In this document: piece after piece, positions 1 through 7,037 of the stretch | How positions within the stretch are numbered: the stretch's first letter is position 1 | Layout: the number at the start of each line of letters is the position of its first letter | Assembly (NCBI GenBank): GCA_910586585.1 | Contig: CAJUKA010000035.1 | Coordinates: 1-38,507 of the forward strand | Direction of reading: 5' to 3' | DNA length: 38,507 nucleotides | DNA from: an uncultured Lachnospiraceae bacterium | GTDB taxonomy: Bacteria; Bacillota; Clostridia; Lachnospirales; Lachnospiraceae | The notes under the pieces: model-generated | The model's input: only the letters and a program-made list of their open reading frames with translations | Databases searched by the model: none | Told to the model about the DNA's origin: nothing | Program-made: the position numbers and the translations under genes

Positions 1-16
1 TTGCGTCTGCTAGTCT

Positions 17-33
17 CCCCAGCTCTGCTGGGG
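17..33. terminator. GC-rich hairpin, possible terminator
   Basis: A 7-bp stem CCCCAGC/GCTGGGG closes a 3-nt loop just past the stop of the minus-strand fragment at 37-339. No T-run follows on either side, so an intrinsic terminator role is only possible. Confidence 0.4.
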
Positions 34-36
34 GAT

Positions 37-339
37 TTATATCTGTTTCATTAATGTTAAGATATAAGTTTCATATTCCGGCTTGACACATTGCATAGCC
101 TTAGCAGGATTCATACGATGAATTGAAGCAAACGAATCAATCACGCTGTCTAATGACATATCTTTATGCATAGTATAGCCCACAAGAAATTTTACCCCTT
201 CTTCATAATATTTCTCTGCTTTCTTTCGATCTGCCTCTGCAATCATATCAGCAACCTGAACTGCGTAAGGAAGAATGACATTTAGATTTCTTGCATTACT
301 GATTCTCCTCATTAACTTGATAAATTTATCATCAGTCAA
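37..339 (-). pseudogene. C-terminal fragment of nSTAND-type ATPase protein (helical repeats)
   Basis: A 100-codon minus-strand reading frame begins at a TTG placed shortly after an AAGGAGG. It is helical and charged (VADMIAEADRKKAEKYYEEG, then HKDMSLDSVIDSFASIHRM). This resembles the TPR-like helical repeats found C-terminal to the ATPase of nSTAND/NACHT-type proteins. It directly follows, and overlaps by 4 nt, the frame carrying the DGLDH Walker B segment. I read it as the tail of the same broken gene, not an independent protein. Large internal parts of a normal nSTAND protein are missing. The family link is inference from the local motif pattern; the 100-codon frame could still be expressed. 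Confidence 0.4.
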
Positions 340-674
340 AGGACCTCCTTGCGAAATAGTAACACATTCTTCAGATACAACTTATTACGCATCGACAGCA
401 ACAATCTATAAAAATTATCAGGAAAACGAATAGAATTTAGTTCTTCAATAATTGCCGTTTCATCCTTACCAATCATTCCTTTATAAATATCATATTGCCT
501 GTTTATATGATCAAGACCATCGACTATAACATAGCATTTATTCTTTACATATGTTAATAGATTTTCCAGTTCCTCCTTATCAGCAGAAAATCTATGTAAT
601 TTAAATGATTCTAACTCGAATTGTACTATAAACCAGCCATGACTTTCCAGTCCTGGGATTCCCCACCAAAACAA
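336..674 (-). pseudogene. nSTAND/NACHT-like ATPase fragment (Walker B region), frameshifted
   Basis: The frame contains KNKCYVIVDGLDHINRQYD, a hydrophobic strand plus DGLDH as in the Walker B of nSTAND/NACHT ATPases. It then has DETAIIEELNSIRFPDNFYR, which matches the usual segment after Walker B. The matching Walker A (LVGNPRTGKSW) lies in the neighbouring frame just upstream, at the end of the ORF running 1365 to 601. A frameshift around 640-670 therefore separates the two halves of one ATPase domain. The apparent N-terminus here is out-of-frame Walker A DNA, so it is not a real start. STAND ATPases of this type are often phage-defence or effector proteins. That role is family knowledge, and this copy looks inactive. 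Confidence 0.55.
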
Positions 675-1365
675 GCTTTTTTACCAAATCCAGTTTCTTT
701 TTCATACCATTAATTTGTTCTATATCAGTAATGTATATTGCCTCATTAATCGGGAAATGGTTATTTAATATTCCATAGTCAGTAATTAATTTTGTTATTT
801 TTATGATATCGTTAATGGTAATCGGATAAGTTGTACCTGTATTATATGGCGGATCAATATAAATACAATCTACCTTTCCTGCATAGAGATACTCCAGCAA
901 TTGCAACGCATGATAATTGTCTGCTTCAATCAATGTATGCCATAAATCACTGCCTGGCGCATTGCACACGCTATCTATCTGTTTCAAGTATGGATAGATT
1001 GGCTCTCCAAATTTTGCAACTACCACTAAGTCAGCAATGTTCCATTCTGCCTGCTCATCTTCTTTCATGCATAATGCTTTTTCATTATTTATGGCAATTA
1101 CTCTATAAATGTCATTGATATTTCCAGATTTTAATGCAACATTGCTTCCGCAATTCACAGGCATTTCATATAATGGTGTACACTCTGGCAAGTGTTCTTC
1201 AAAAACAAGACCAAATTTCTTTTGTTTGTTCATTCGATTTACTTCTTGTTCTATCTTATTTCTAAGCTCAGCATCCTGTATCTGAGCTATCAAATCATTA
1301 ATTGCTGCCATAAATCGGTTGTTCTCCTTTAAATTTTTATCTCTGTACTCTATAATACATTCCAA
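601..1365 (-). pseudogene. Truncated type III-like adenine methyltransferase N-terminus fused to ATPase remnant
   Basis: Residues 1-177 look like the N-terminus of a Mod-type N6-adenine DNA methyltransferase and end in the catalytic IV motif DPPYNTG (171-177), preceded by LIEADNYHALQLL. Directly after this motif the homology stops. Residues from about 180 onward look like an nSTAND ATPase N-terminus leading to a Walker A GNPRTGKS (235-242), then a premature stop at 601. The ORF is thus a chimera of two truncated genes. Most of the methyltransferase, including its target-recognition region and the SAM-binding FxGxG motif, is gone. The TTG start sits 16 nt inside the end of the upstream AlbA_2 gene, with AGGA about 6-8 nt before it, so the pair was an operon with translational coupling. 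Confidence 0.6.
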
Positions 1366-2717
1366 TATCCTGCTTTTTTTGATCCTACTCTCTCAATATA
1401 GCCATTTTCACGCAGAAATGAAATATTGTTATCTACAGCCGTTTTGCTAATTCCTAAGATTTTGCGAAGTTCTTCAGCTGTTATGTTGGGATTATCCCTC
1501 ATTTCTGTCAAAATCGTCCTTCTTCTTGCATTTAATGGCTTTTTATTCCCAACTTTATTCGAGGGTTTTTTGATTTTTTTCAATGGTATTGTTACAACAA
1601 TTGAATTTTCTCGAAATGCAAACGCCTCTTTACCATAAATTTCCGTTATTTTAGGAACTCCCCGCCCTGATTTCTCACTGATATGCAATTGCAGAAATAT
1701 TTCCGACAGTTTTTCATTCACAGGAACAGATTCCCCCATATAAAAGCCTTCCATTGTCTGTGCCGGCGGTAGAGAGCCTCTTGATAAGATTTCTATTCTA
1801 TCAGAAAAAACGGAAATCATCGGTTCGTTTCCCTCTGTCCATTTGTTATGCAGGACAGCATTGATGATTGCTTCCCGAAATGCCTTGTTATCAAACAGCG
1901 GCACCTCTTTCCTTTCCACAACCCGGTCTGTTTCATCTGCCTGTATGATATTGAGCACATCGCCATACCGCAATAATTCATCCAAACTGTATAAAAGACA
2001 GTTATTCCCAAACTCCCTGACTGAAAACAGATTTGTTCCTTTCGTTTTTCCCTCAAATATAGATACTCTGAGAGGAAAATGAGAATCATCCGAAAGCAGC
2101 TGCGCCAATAAATTGAATTGTCCCTCTTCATTGCGCAGACCTAAATTTTTTATAAAAGTCTTATCGTTTAAAACAATTCCTTTTGACCCATAATATCCAA
2201 ACAATTTTTGGAAAGTAAGCTCCTGATATTTTGCCGGAATTGTTTCTATGGTTTCTGTTCTCCCATCAAGTATCTTAAAAAGTTCAATCTCCCTCTTAGG
2301 ATAGTCTTTGATATTGCATTTCGATGAACCAATCCTTATATACCGCTTTTCCTTAAATGCAGTAGGTATCTCAAAAGCCGCAGGTATAACCAATACAACA
2401 ACTCTTTTTTGCTGAATCTGGGTTTCCTCAAAAGAAAAATTCAGGCTCGGAGAAAGATTTCTCGCCAGATAATTCTGATATGGTTCTTTATTATAGTCGC
2501 AATATTGGTTGAATGTCGTCCCAACTATTTTATGATCCTCATCTTTAACTCCCCATATAAAATAAGCATATTTTTTATAGTGGAACGCTGCAGCGTTTGA
2601 TAACGCGGAAACATACTCTCCTAATGTTTCTGGCTGAAACCAATTCTCTTTAAATTCAAACCATTCCTGTTCATCATTCATGGTGCATAAATCTAATACA
2701 ATCTGTTTTATATCCAT
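1350..2717 (-). CDS. AlbA_2 (Schlafen-like) / GHKL ATPase / winged-helix regulator
   Basis: This intact protein is about 455 aa. The N-terminal ~150 residues form an AlbA_2 (Schlafen AlbA) domain, with the EWFEFKENW start and the YIRIGSSK end. Residues ~280-365 match the HATPase_c_4 module: AFREAIINAVLHN, DRIEILSRGSLP and EKSGRGVPKI. A short polar linker (SNKVGNKK, about 388-395) leads to a C-terminal winged helix: AEELRKILGISKTAVDNNISFLRENGYIERVGSKKAG. Such proteins are annotated as putative DNA-binding or transcriptional regulators and are frequent in defence islands. I chose the ATG at 2717 over 2723 because GAGGAG lies 7 nt upstream of it. The gene heads an operon with the methyltransferase remnant and is preceded by a large inverted repeat that probably is its own operator. 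Confidence 0.85.
   Translation of the reverse strand: MDIKQIVLDLCTMNDEQEWFEFKENWFQPETLGEYVSALSNAAAFHYKKYAYFIWGVKDEDHKIVGTTFNQYCDYNKEPYQNYLARNLSPSLNFSFEETQIQQKRVVVLVIPAAFEIPTAFKEKRYIRIGSSKCNIKDYPKREIELFKILDGRTETIETIPAKYQELTFQKLFGYYGSKGIVLNDKTFIKNLGLRNEEGQFNLLAQLLSDDSHFPLRVSIFEGKTKGTNLFSVREFGNNCLLYSLDELLRYGDVLNIIQADETDRVVERKEVPLFDNKAFREAIINAVLHNKWTEGNEPMISVFSDRIEILSRGSLPPAQTMEGFYMGESVPVNEKLSEIFLQLHISEKSGRGVPKITEIYGKEAFAFRENSIVVTIPLKKIKKPSNKVGNKKPLNARRRTILTEMRDNPNITAEELRKILGISKTAVDNNISFLRENGYIERVGSKKAGYWNVL
1543..1560 (-). repeat. Operator sequence copy inside the coding region
   Basis: TTATTCCCAACTTTATTC here is identical over 18 nt to 2740-2757 in the promoter. In the minus-strand gene it encodes the linker residues NKVGNK just before the winged helix. 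It carries about one and a half operator units. Confidence 0.8.
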
Positions 2718-2739
2718 TGACATTCTCCTCGATACGGAT

Positions 2740-2801
2740 TTATTCCCAACTTTATTCCCAATTTTTTAAATTATAACACATTGGGAATAAAGTTGGAATA
2801 A
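2740..2801 (-). promoter_or_regulatory. Promoter with flanking 22-bp inverted-repeat operator
   Basis: Two nearly perfect inverted arms of about 22 nt (2740-2761 and 2781-2801, one base missing in the right arm) flank an extended -10 element, TGTTATAAT, on the minus strand (2770-2778). Each arm is itself a tandem repeat of TTATTCCCAA at 12-nt spacing, giving four half-sites. One arm covers the -35 position and the other the start of transcription, the usual layout for steric repression. The same 18-nt sequence recurs inside the downstream coding region at 1543-1560. Autorepression by the gene's winged helix is inferred. Confidence 0.75.
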
Positions 2802-2805
2802 GAAT

Positions 2806-3046
2806 TTATACTATCTTTAACTGCTCTATTGTTCCTGTGCGGTTTTCCGGCTTGATTTCCGGTTGTATCCATTCCTTTGGGTATTCCTGCCGTGTGTGGA
2901 TAGCCTTTATAGGTGGCTTCTGAAAGTATTTCCAACGCATCATGTTCATTTTTTGTATAACAGTATGCAAGCCTGTAATATTTTTCTCTGGAAACCTCCC
3001 AGCAGCTTGCAAACTGTTCTTTCGTAAAATGTTTAAAGCAAAACAT
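2806..3046 (-). pseudogene. ECF sigma-factor-like fragment, frameshifted
   Basis: The frame opens at 3046 with an RBS (AAAGAGGAT) and reads MFCFKHFTKEQFASCWEV, then EKYYRLAYCYTKNEHDALEI. The second stretch resembles region 2 of ECF/sigma-70 family factors (YRLAYxYxKNExDALDI). The similarity stops near ATYKGY. The plausible continuation, YPKEWIQPEIKPENRTG, is in another frame that ends at 2806. Both a frameshift and a large deletion are needed to explain this. Genes of this kind sit next to DUF3847, TnpW and RepA genes in Lachnospiraceae mobilizable elements, matching the neighbours here. Confidence 0.5.
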
Positions 3047-3076
3047 ATCCTCTTTTCCTCCTTTCCCCGCCTTTTG

Positions 3077-3372
3077 TTATTGCTTTATACAAGTTAGAGC
3101 AGGGGCGTTCTGGGCGGTCAGTTCGTCCAGTATGCGGCGGGGGTGGTCACACTCATTACAGTCTTTTCAAGAAAGGTCTTGAATTGTTCCTCTGTCAGCG
3201 GTATCGTGTCGGGGACAAGGCTTTCAAAAAGCCCCATGCGGCGGCATAGGCGTTTTGTCCTGTCCTTGCGCTCCTGCGCCTTTTGCTCCTGCACAAGCTG
3301 TCTGCGCCTGTTTTCAAGCTGTCGGATTTCTTCCTCAATGCTCGTGATTTTTTCGGCTTTGGTCTTTGCCAC
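3077..3372 (-). pseudogene. DUF3847 family small protein, C-terminal frameshift
   Basis: The protein begins (GTG start, AAAGGAG 10 nt upstream) with AKTKAEKITSIEEEIRQLEN and a coiled-coil rich in Glu, Arg and Gln. It continues with RTKRLCRRMGLFESLVPDTI and TEEQFKTFLEKTV, the pattern of DUF3847 proteins carried by mobilizable elements beside relaxase genes. After VMS the frame reads out of register to a stop at 3118. The usual ending (RRILDELTAQNAP) is present in the adjacent frame and would end at 3077. A one-step frameshift therefore disrupts the last ~15 residues. The function of the family is unknown; the N-terminal portion might still be made. Confidence 0.6.
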
Positions 3373-3461
3373 GGGTCAATCGCTCCTTTCATGTCTGGTG
3401 TGGATATGGATTGGATAGGATAGGAATGGAATGGATTTTTACAGATAACCGTTTTCCCGTT

Positions 3462-3628
3462 TTATTCCTGCTTGTCGGCAAGTATCATTTTCAAAATCTT
3501 GTCGCGGAATGTTTCTGTGCCGCTGTGGTTGAAAAACAACTCCGCAACAATGGTCTGCCCGTTCCTCTGCGTTGTGATGATACCGTCCGACTTTCGGGCG
3601 GGGTGGGTGTTTCTTTCTTTTCTGTCAA
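3462..3628 (-). pseudogene. TnpW-like transposon protein, frameshifted
   Basis: A TTG start follows AAAGGAGC at good spacing and gives TEKKETPTPP. The conserved part (KSDGIITTQRNGQTIVAELF, ending KILKMILADKQE) lies in a different frame of the same strand. A one-base change in the C-rich stretch near 3595 would join them. The layout, a short basic start, a small beta-rich middle and a DKILKMI tail, is that of the small transposon-encoded TnpW family, whose function is not known. It is directly downstream of the RepA fragment. Confidence 0.5.
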
Positions 3629-3822
3629 TAGGTTGCTCCTTTCTTTGGGCGTGAAAAAGGGATTTCCCGTAATTGGAAAAGCAGCAGGCCGTACAGCACC
3701 TTTGCTTCCAGCGATACGCCCTTGTAGCGGCGGTCGGTCAATAGGATTTTGGGGATACGGTAGAAGCTGTACTGGTCGGCTTCATTCCCGTAGTAGTAAT
3801 TCAGATTCAAAGTTTCCGGCAT
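3625..3822 (-). pseudogene. repA: Replication initiator RepA N-terminal fragment
   Basis: After AGGAGG and 8 nt comes MPETLNLNYYYGNEADQYSF followed by YRIPKILLTDRRYKGVSLEAK. This is the hallmark start of the RepA_N replication initiators (PF06970-type) in Firmicute plasmids and integrative elements. After VLYGLLL the sequence turns into unrelated LFQLREIPFSRPKKG and stops at 3625, leaving about 65 of the several hundred residues expected. The break shows a deletion that joined repA to the tnpW region. The element can no longer replicate by this protein. Confidence 0.75.
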
Positions 3823-3845
3823 TTTCAAAGCCTCCTGTCTAAATG

Positions 3846-3877
3846 AAAAAAGCCCCGGCGATCTGTGTCGTCGGGGC
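3846..3877 (-). terminator. Intrinsic terminator in the repA leader (proximal)
   Basis: On the minus strand GCCCCGACGA and TCGCCGGGGC pair around a short loop and are followed by six Ts. It lies only 24 nt before the repA start codon. Confidence 0.75.
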
Positions 3878-3892
3878 AAAGTGATCTATAAC

Positions 3893-3937
3893 AAAAAAGC
3901 CGCGCAGTAGCTGAACATCCGTCAGTTACTGCGCGGC
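3893..3937 (-). terminator. Intrinsic terminator in the repA leader (distal)
   Basis: A 17-bp stem (AGCCGCGCAGTAACTGA against its complement, one mismatch) with a 7-nt loop is followed on the minus strand by six Ts. Two tandem terminators before repA suggest copy control by attenuation. Confidence 0.75.
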
Positions 3938-4460
3938 TGAAATGAATGAAAATCGGTATTACCAGGTTGCTGCCCGTTTGTCCTTTATGTGAAATGGTTC
4001 GTTATCACCTCCCTGCCTGCCCCCACCAAAGGGCGTATTTTATTGGAAAAAGAATGGTGGCAAATCCAAAATTCCTCTTTGAGATAGATTGCTCATGAAT
4101 TTCTCTCTGTTCAGAAAACAACAATATATAGTGATATACATGTTATTTCATTCTGTATTTAGTGTCTTGTGCGCGCTTTTCAACATCTGAGCAACCTGGA
4201 TAATAAGGGGGTTTCCGATTTGTCCTTATTATACCGTAAGGGCATACTTACATAACAAACCTGTTATCAAACGGGGCGCAGCCAAAAGACGTGCAATAAC
4301 AAAAACTTTCCCTTGTAACCTGCCCATAAGGGCAAAAACATGGGAAAAGGATACATATTTTGAGGTTGGGCATACCGTAAAGCCTTGAAAATAAAGGAAA
4401 GTTAAGACAGTTAGTAGATAAACAGAATTTGCAGCAGAGGCTAAAGAATTAATTCAATTA
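3938..4460. other. Gene-free leader/junction of the decayed mobile element
   Basis: I see no coding frame. The stretch holds a short inverted repeat GGATAATAAGG / CCTTATTATACC around 4199-4241 and short recurring bits such as ACCGTAAGGGC, TACCGTAAAG and CATAAGGGCAAA near 4244-4385. These could be remnants of iterons or of an element end, but no regular array or att site can be defined by eye. Confidence 0.4.
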
Positions 4461-4805
4461 ATGGTATACACGATTGCGGATAAAAACTTTACAAAGCTTA
4501 CATCGAATATTCCGCCTAAGCCTTCGTGGACATCCTTTATTGATGCACAAGTGACGCCAGAAAATGGCTGCCTGGGCTTTGGGCAATAGTTAAATAAACA
4601 GTTTGCGGTGTGGGAGGATGCGTGTGACAAAAAATTTGTCATAGACCATTTCAATGCGTCCTGCCTGGACAAAAAAGAACTTCGAGAGGGTGATATTGTG
4701 ACATATCATCCAACAAGCTTTGGCGAGAAACTGGACTTTTGGTTTGAAATAGATTTTAAAGTAGAAAATGAACAGCTAACGGCAGTATTTGATATAAATT
4801 TTTAG
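4461..4805 (+). pseudogene. Unknown protein fragment with in-frame TAG
   Basis: Reading from 4461 gives MVYTIADKNFTKLTSNIPPK and continues to CLGFGQ, then TAG at 4587-4589. The same frame resumes with NKQFAVWEDACDKKFVIDHF and ends DFKVENEQLTAVFDINF at 4805. Codon use and hydropathy are alike on both sides of the TAG, so this is one gene with a nonsense mutation. There is no recognisable ribosome site upstream, and the frame is closed just before TEFAAEAKELIQLM, so the true N-terminus is probably missing. I do not recognise the family. It lies at the edge of the mobile remnant. Confidence 0.5.
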
Positions 4806-4843
4806 GTTTCCATTTTATAGAATGATAACCGTATTATATTCTT

Positions 4844-4910
4844 AGTACAACAAATATTAAGTAACTCGTATAATTATCCAAAAACTTAATTTTTGTTGTA
4901 CTATTTTTTT
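4844..4910 (+). terminator. Long-stem intrinsic terminator
   Basis: A 19-nt inverted repeat (AGTACAACAAATATTAAGT against its near-exact complement, one mismatch) spans 4844-4902 and is followed by ATTTTTTT. It ends the pseudogene transcript and insulates the downstream promoter. Confidence 0.75.
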
Positions 4911-4924
4911 ATGTATCTTTCTTC

Positions 4925-4953
4925 TTGACACAGGAAACAATAAGGTGTAGTAT
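4925..4953 (+). promoter_or_regulatory. Sigma-A promoter for trhA
   Basis: TTGACA (4925-4930), a 17-nt spacer and TAGTAT (4948-4953) form a near-consensus promoter about 100 nt upstream of the hemolysin III-like gene. Confidence 0.75.
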
Positions 4954-4998
4954 TAGTTAAAGCATTACGTAGTTTTTATTACTACATGTCGCCACGCA

Positions 4999-5047
4999 GC
5001 GACTTTATGACTTTAGTGCCGTCGTGCAGCGACTTTAAATTAGGAGG
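4999..5047 (+). repeat. SD-proximal stem-loop element (copy at trhA)
   Basis: GCGACTTTA, then CTTTAG, then the small hairpin GTCGTGCAGCGAC, then TTTAAATTAGGAGG. This ~50-nt unit aligns almost base for base with two minus-strand copies at 10669-10715 and 10830-10876. In each case it ends in the Shine-Dalgarno sequence. A second related hairpin (GTCGCcacgcaGCGAC) precedes it at 4988-5003. Confidence 0.65.
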
Positions 5048-5055
5048 AATATAAA

Positions 5056-5697
5056 ATGCAATTAACAATCAGAGAACCCGGAAGCGCAATCACACATTTT
5101 ATCGCCTGGCTTATGGCAGCCATTGCAGCGCTGCCTTTAATCCTAAAGGCACAAAGCGGTCAAACGGCGGCAGCTCTTGCAGTCTTTGCAGTCAGTATGA
5201 TCCTTCTATATGGCGCAAGCACTATCTACCACAGCGTTACTGTCACAGACAAAGTACTAAAGGTATTTCGCAAAATCGATCACATGATGATTTTTGTATT
5301 GATCGCCGGTTCCTACACCCCAGTATGCCTTACTGTTCTTGACGGCAGCATAGGATATTCTCTGCTGGCGCTTGTATGGGGCATTGCAATTGTCGGAATG
5401 CTTGTTAAAGCTCTATGGATTACTTGTCCCAAATGGTTTTCGTCCGTAATCTATATTGCAATGGGGTGGCTTTGCCTATTGGTTTTTGGCACCTTATGGA
5501 GCAGACTTCCACATCCTGCTTTCTGGTGGCTTTTTGCAGGCGGCATCATCTATACAATAGGCGGCGTAATTTATGCGCTCAAGCTTCCTGTTTTCAATTC
5601 CCTTCATAAATATTTCGGCTCGCACGAAATTTTTCATTTGTTCGTCATGGGCGGAAGCATCTGCCATTTTATCTTTATGTACTGCTATATTGCCTAA
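5056..5697 (+). CDS. trhA: PAQR/hemolysin III family membrane protein TrhA
   Basis: The 213-aa product has seven predicted hydrophobic segments and the hallmark residues of the hemolysin III/PAQR family. These are STIYH (55-59), DHMMIF with Asp75 and His76, GSYTP (85-89), and the C-terminal SHEIFHL with His190 and His194. In PAQR proteins these His/Asp/Ser residues bind a zinc ion in the membrane. Bacterial members are linked to membrane-lipid homeostasis; the haemolysin name is historical. Length matches the family. The ATG is 9 nt after AGGAGG, with a strong promoter at 4925. It stands alone between two long hairpins, so it is probably monocistronic. Confidence 0.9.
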   Translation: MQLTIREPGSAITHFIAWLMAAIAALPLILKAQSGQTAAALAVFAVSMILLYGASTIYHSVTVTDKVLKVFRKIDHMMIFVLIAGSYTPVCLTVLDGSIGYSLLALVWGIAIVGMLVKALWITCPKWFSSVIYIAMGWLCLLVFGTLWSRLPHPAFWWLFAGGIIYTIGGVIYALKLPVFNSLHKYFGSHEIFHLFVMGGSICHFIFMYCYIA

Positions 5698-5749
5698 TTT
5701 GCTCTTGACGCTATCTATTACAGTATTGCATTGTACATGCAGAATTAGT

Positions 5750-5811
5750 GTGAAAAGTACTTCTATCCGCTTTCAGCAGGAGCTGCTTCGTGGAGAAGTA
5801 CTAGACTTCAC
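5750..5811. terminator. Extended imperfect hairpin between convergent genes
   Basis: AGTACTTCT (5757-5765) pairs with AGAAGTACT (5794-5802). The stem is extended by GTGA/TCAC at the ends, and CAGC/GCTG forms the apex. It separates trhA (+) from the acetyltransferase gene (-) and likely ends one or both transcripts, although the T-tract is poor. Confidence 0.5.
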
Positions 5812-5813
5812 CA

Positions 5814-6230
5814 CTACAAAACTTTTCTAAAAAACAGTTCCATAGGTTGGTCAAATGGCGTATTCTGAAATACCAATCCACCACAATCTATATACCCTAG
5901 TTTTCGATATAGATGCTGCGCTTTTTCATCAACCTGTGTTGAAATCAACGTCATTTTATATCCTTGATTTTTCATTTCATTTTCCCAATAAATAATTGCC
6001 TTCTTTGCAAATCCTTTATTTCGGTATTCCTCTTTTACAAATATAAGATTTAAAAATGGAAGATTATCCCACAAAATACAATGCGCCATTATACCGACAC
6101 GTTGGTTTTCCTCCCAAATAACATAGCCGGACTTTGTATATACTCGATTGCTATATCCTGTATCATCAATATACTTGTCAATACTCATCACAAATTCTTT
6201 ATCAGAATCTGTCACTACCTTTAGTTCCAT
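5814..6230 (-). CDS. GNAT family N-acetyltransferase
   Basis: The 138-aa product has the GNAT fold signature: strand 4 LPFLNLIFVKEEYRNKGFAK, containing the acetyl-CoA pyrophosphate loop (YRNKGFAKK), then a helix and LYRKLGYIDCGGLVF in the C-terminal half. I chose the ATG at 6230 (MELKVVTDS) because GGAGAGAGGAT lies just ahead; the frame is open 14 codons further upstream without an RBS. The acceptor cannot be told from sequence; small-molecule amines or peptides are typical for the family. It is convergent with trhA and probably monocistronic. Confidence 0.8.
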   Translation of the reverse strand: MELKVVTDSDKEFVMSIDKYIDDTGYSNRVYTKSGYVIWEENQRVGIMAHCILWDNLPFLNLIFVKEEYRNKGFAKKAIIYWENEMKNQGYKMTLISTQVDEKAQHLYRKLGYIDCGGLVFQNTPFDQPMELFFRKVL

Positions 6231-6303
6231 ATCCTCTCTCCCCAAATTCCAAATATATGAATTAAAAACCAAAACCGCTTGTGTGTATGTAATACATTAT
6301 TCC

Positions 6304-6332
6304 AAAAACGGCATAGCCCTAAGCCACGCCGT
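6304..6332 (-). terminator. spoVT terminator (possibly bidirectional)
   Basis: ACGGCGTGGC and its near complement GCTATGCCGT form a GC-rich hairpin followed by TTTTT on the minus strand, 33 nt past the spoVT stop. GTTTT on the other side could also serve the opposite strand. Confidence 0.7.
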
Positions 6333-6364
6333 TTTAAGATTCATTATAATAGTATTTGTTCTTC

Positions 6365-6913
6365 TTACTGTTCCATCTGTTTGCCGAGAAATCCTGCTGC
6401 CGACTGCGCCAGTTTCATTTCAACCTCGTTCATTTCATCTCCAGCTTTTGCTGACAGCAAAACGACTGCACCAATCACATCTCCCTGCGTTATAATAGGG
6501 ATAATCACCTCATGCTGATATTCATCTGATTCATCATCAATCACTGATACATAATTTTTATCACTCCGTGATGTACATACTGTCTCACGTGAATTCATTT
6601 TCTCTTCCAACGCTTTGCTCACAGATTTGCCAAGCACCTGCTTGCTGTTGCTTCCAGCCGCCGCGATAATCTGATCTCTGTCTGCTATCAGCGCCAGATG
6701 GCCAGACACCTGTGAAAGACTTTCCGCATACTGTTTTGCAAAGCTTCCAAGCTCACCTATGGGCGAATATTTCTTAAGGATAATAGCACCCTCATGGTCT
6801 GTAAATATTTCAAGAGGGTCAGATTCCCTTATCCTCAAAGTTCTTCTTATCTCTTTAGGTATAACGACACGTCCCAAATCGTCAATCCTACGCACTATTC
6901 CCGTAGCCTTCAC
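6365..6913 (-). CDS. spoVT: Stage V sporulation protein T (AbrB-type regulator)
   Basis: This is a transcription factor that fine-tunes forespore (sigma-G) genes in spore formers. The N-terminal ~50 residues are the AbrB swapped-hairpin domain (VKATGIVRRIDDLGRVVIPK, EIRRTLRIRESDPLEIF). The C-terminal ~125 residues are the GAF-like domain (HLALIADRDQIIAAAG to SAAGFLGKQ). The GTG at 6913 is the likely start: GGAGG lies 8 nt upstream and the product begins exactly where SpoVT proteins do (182 aa, family ~178). An ATG at 6946 lacks an RBS. It is followed by a clear terminator. Confidence 0.93.
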   Translation of the reverse strand: MKATGIVRRIDDLGRVVIPKEIRRTLRIRESDPLEIFTDHEGAIILKKYSPIGELGSFAKQYAESLSQVSGHLALIADRDQIIAAAGSNSKQVLGKSVSKALEEKMNSRETVCTSRSDKNYVSVIDDESDEYQHEVIIPIITQGDVIGAVVLLSAKAGDEMNEVEMKLAQSAAGFLGKQMEQ

Positions 6914-7037
6914 CGATACTTCCTCCATTTCAAATCTAGTATTCATTATCTAGTCAATCATAAACTGATAGAACTGTATTGCTAGTATTTGTATATAATG
7001 GATTTTTATGCATCATGTAGTGTTTTCAGAATCGTCA

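Noticed and set aside
4587..4589. In-frame TAG read as pyrrolysine
   Set aside because: The neighbourhood is full of broken genes and no pyrrolysine genes are in the window. A nonsense mutation is far simpler.
4986..5054. 22-codon upstream ORF ending next to the trhA start
   Set aside because: It has no ribosome site; the peptide is a translation of the stem-loop repeat. I treat the RNA element as the signal.
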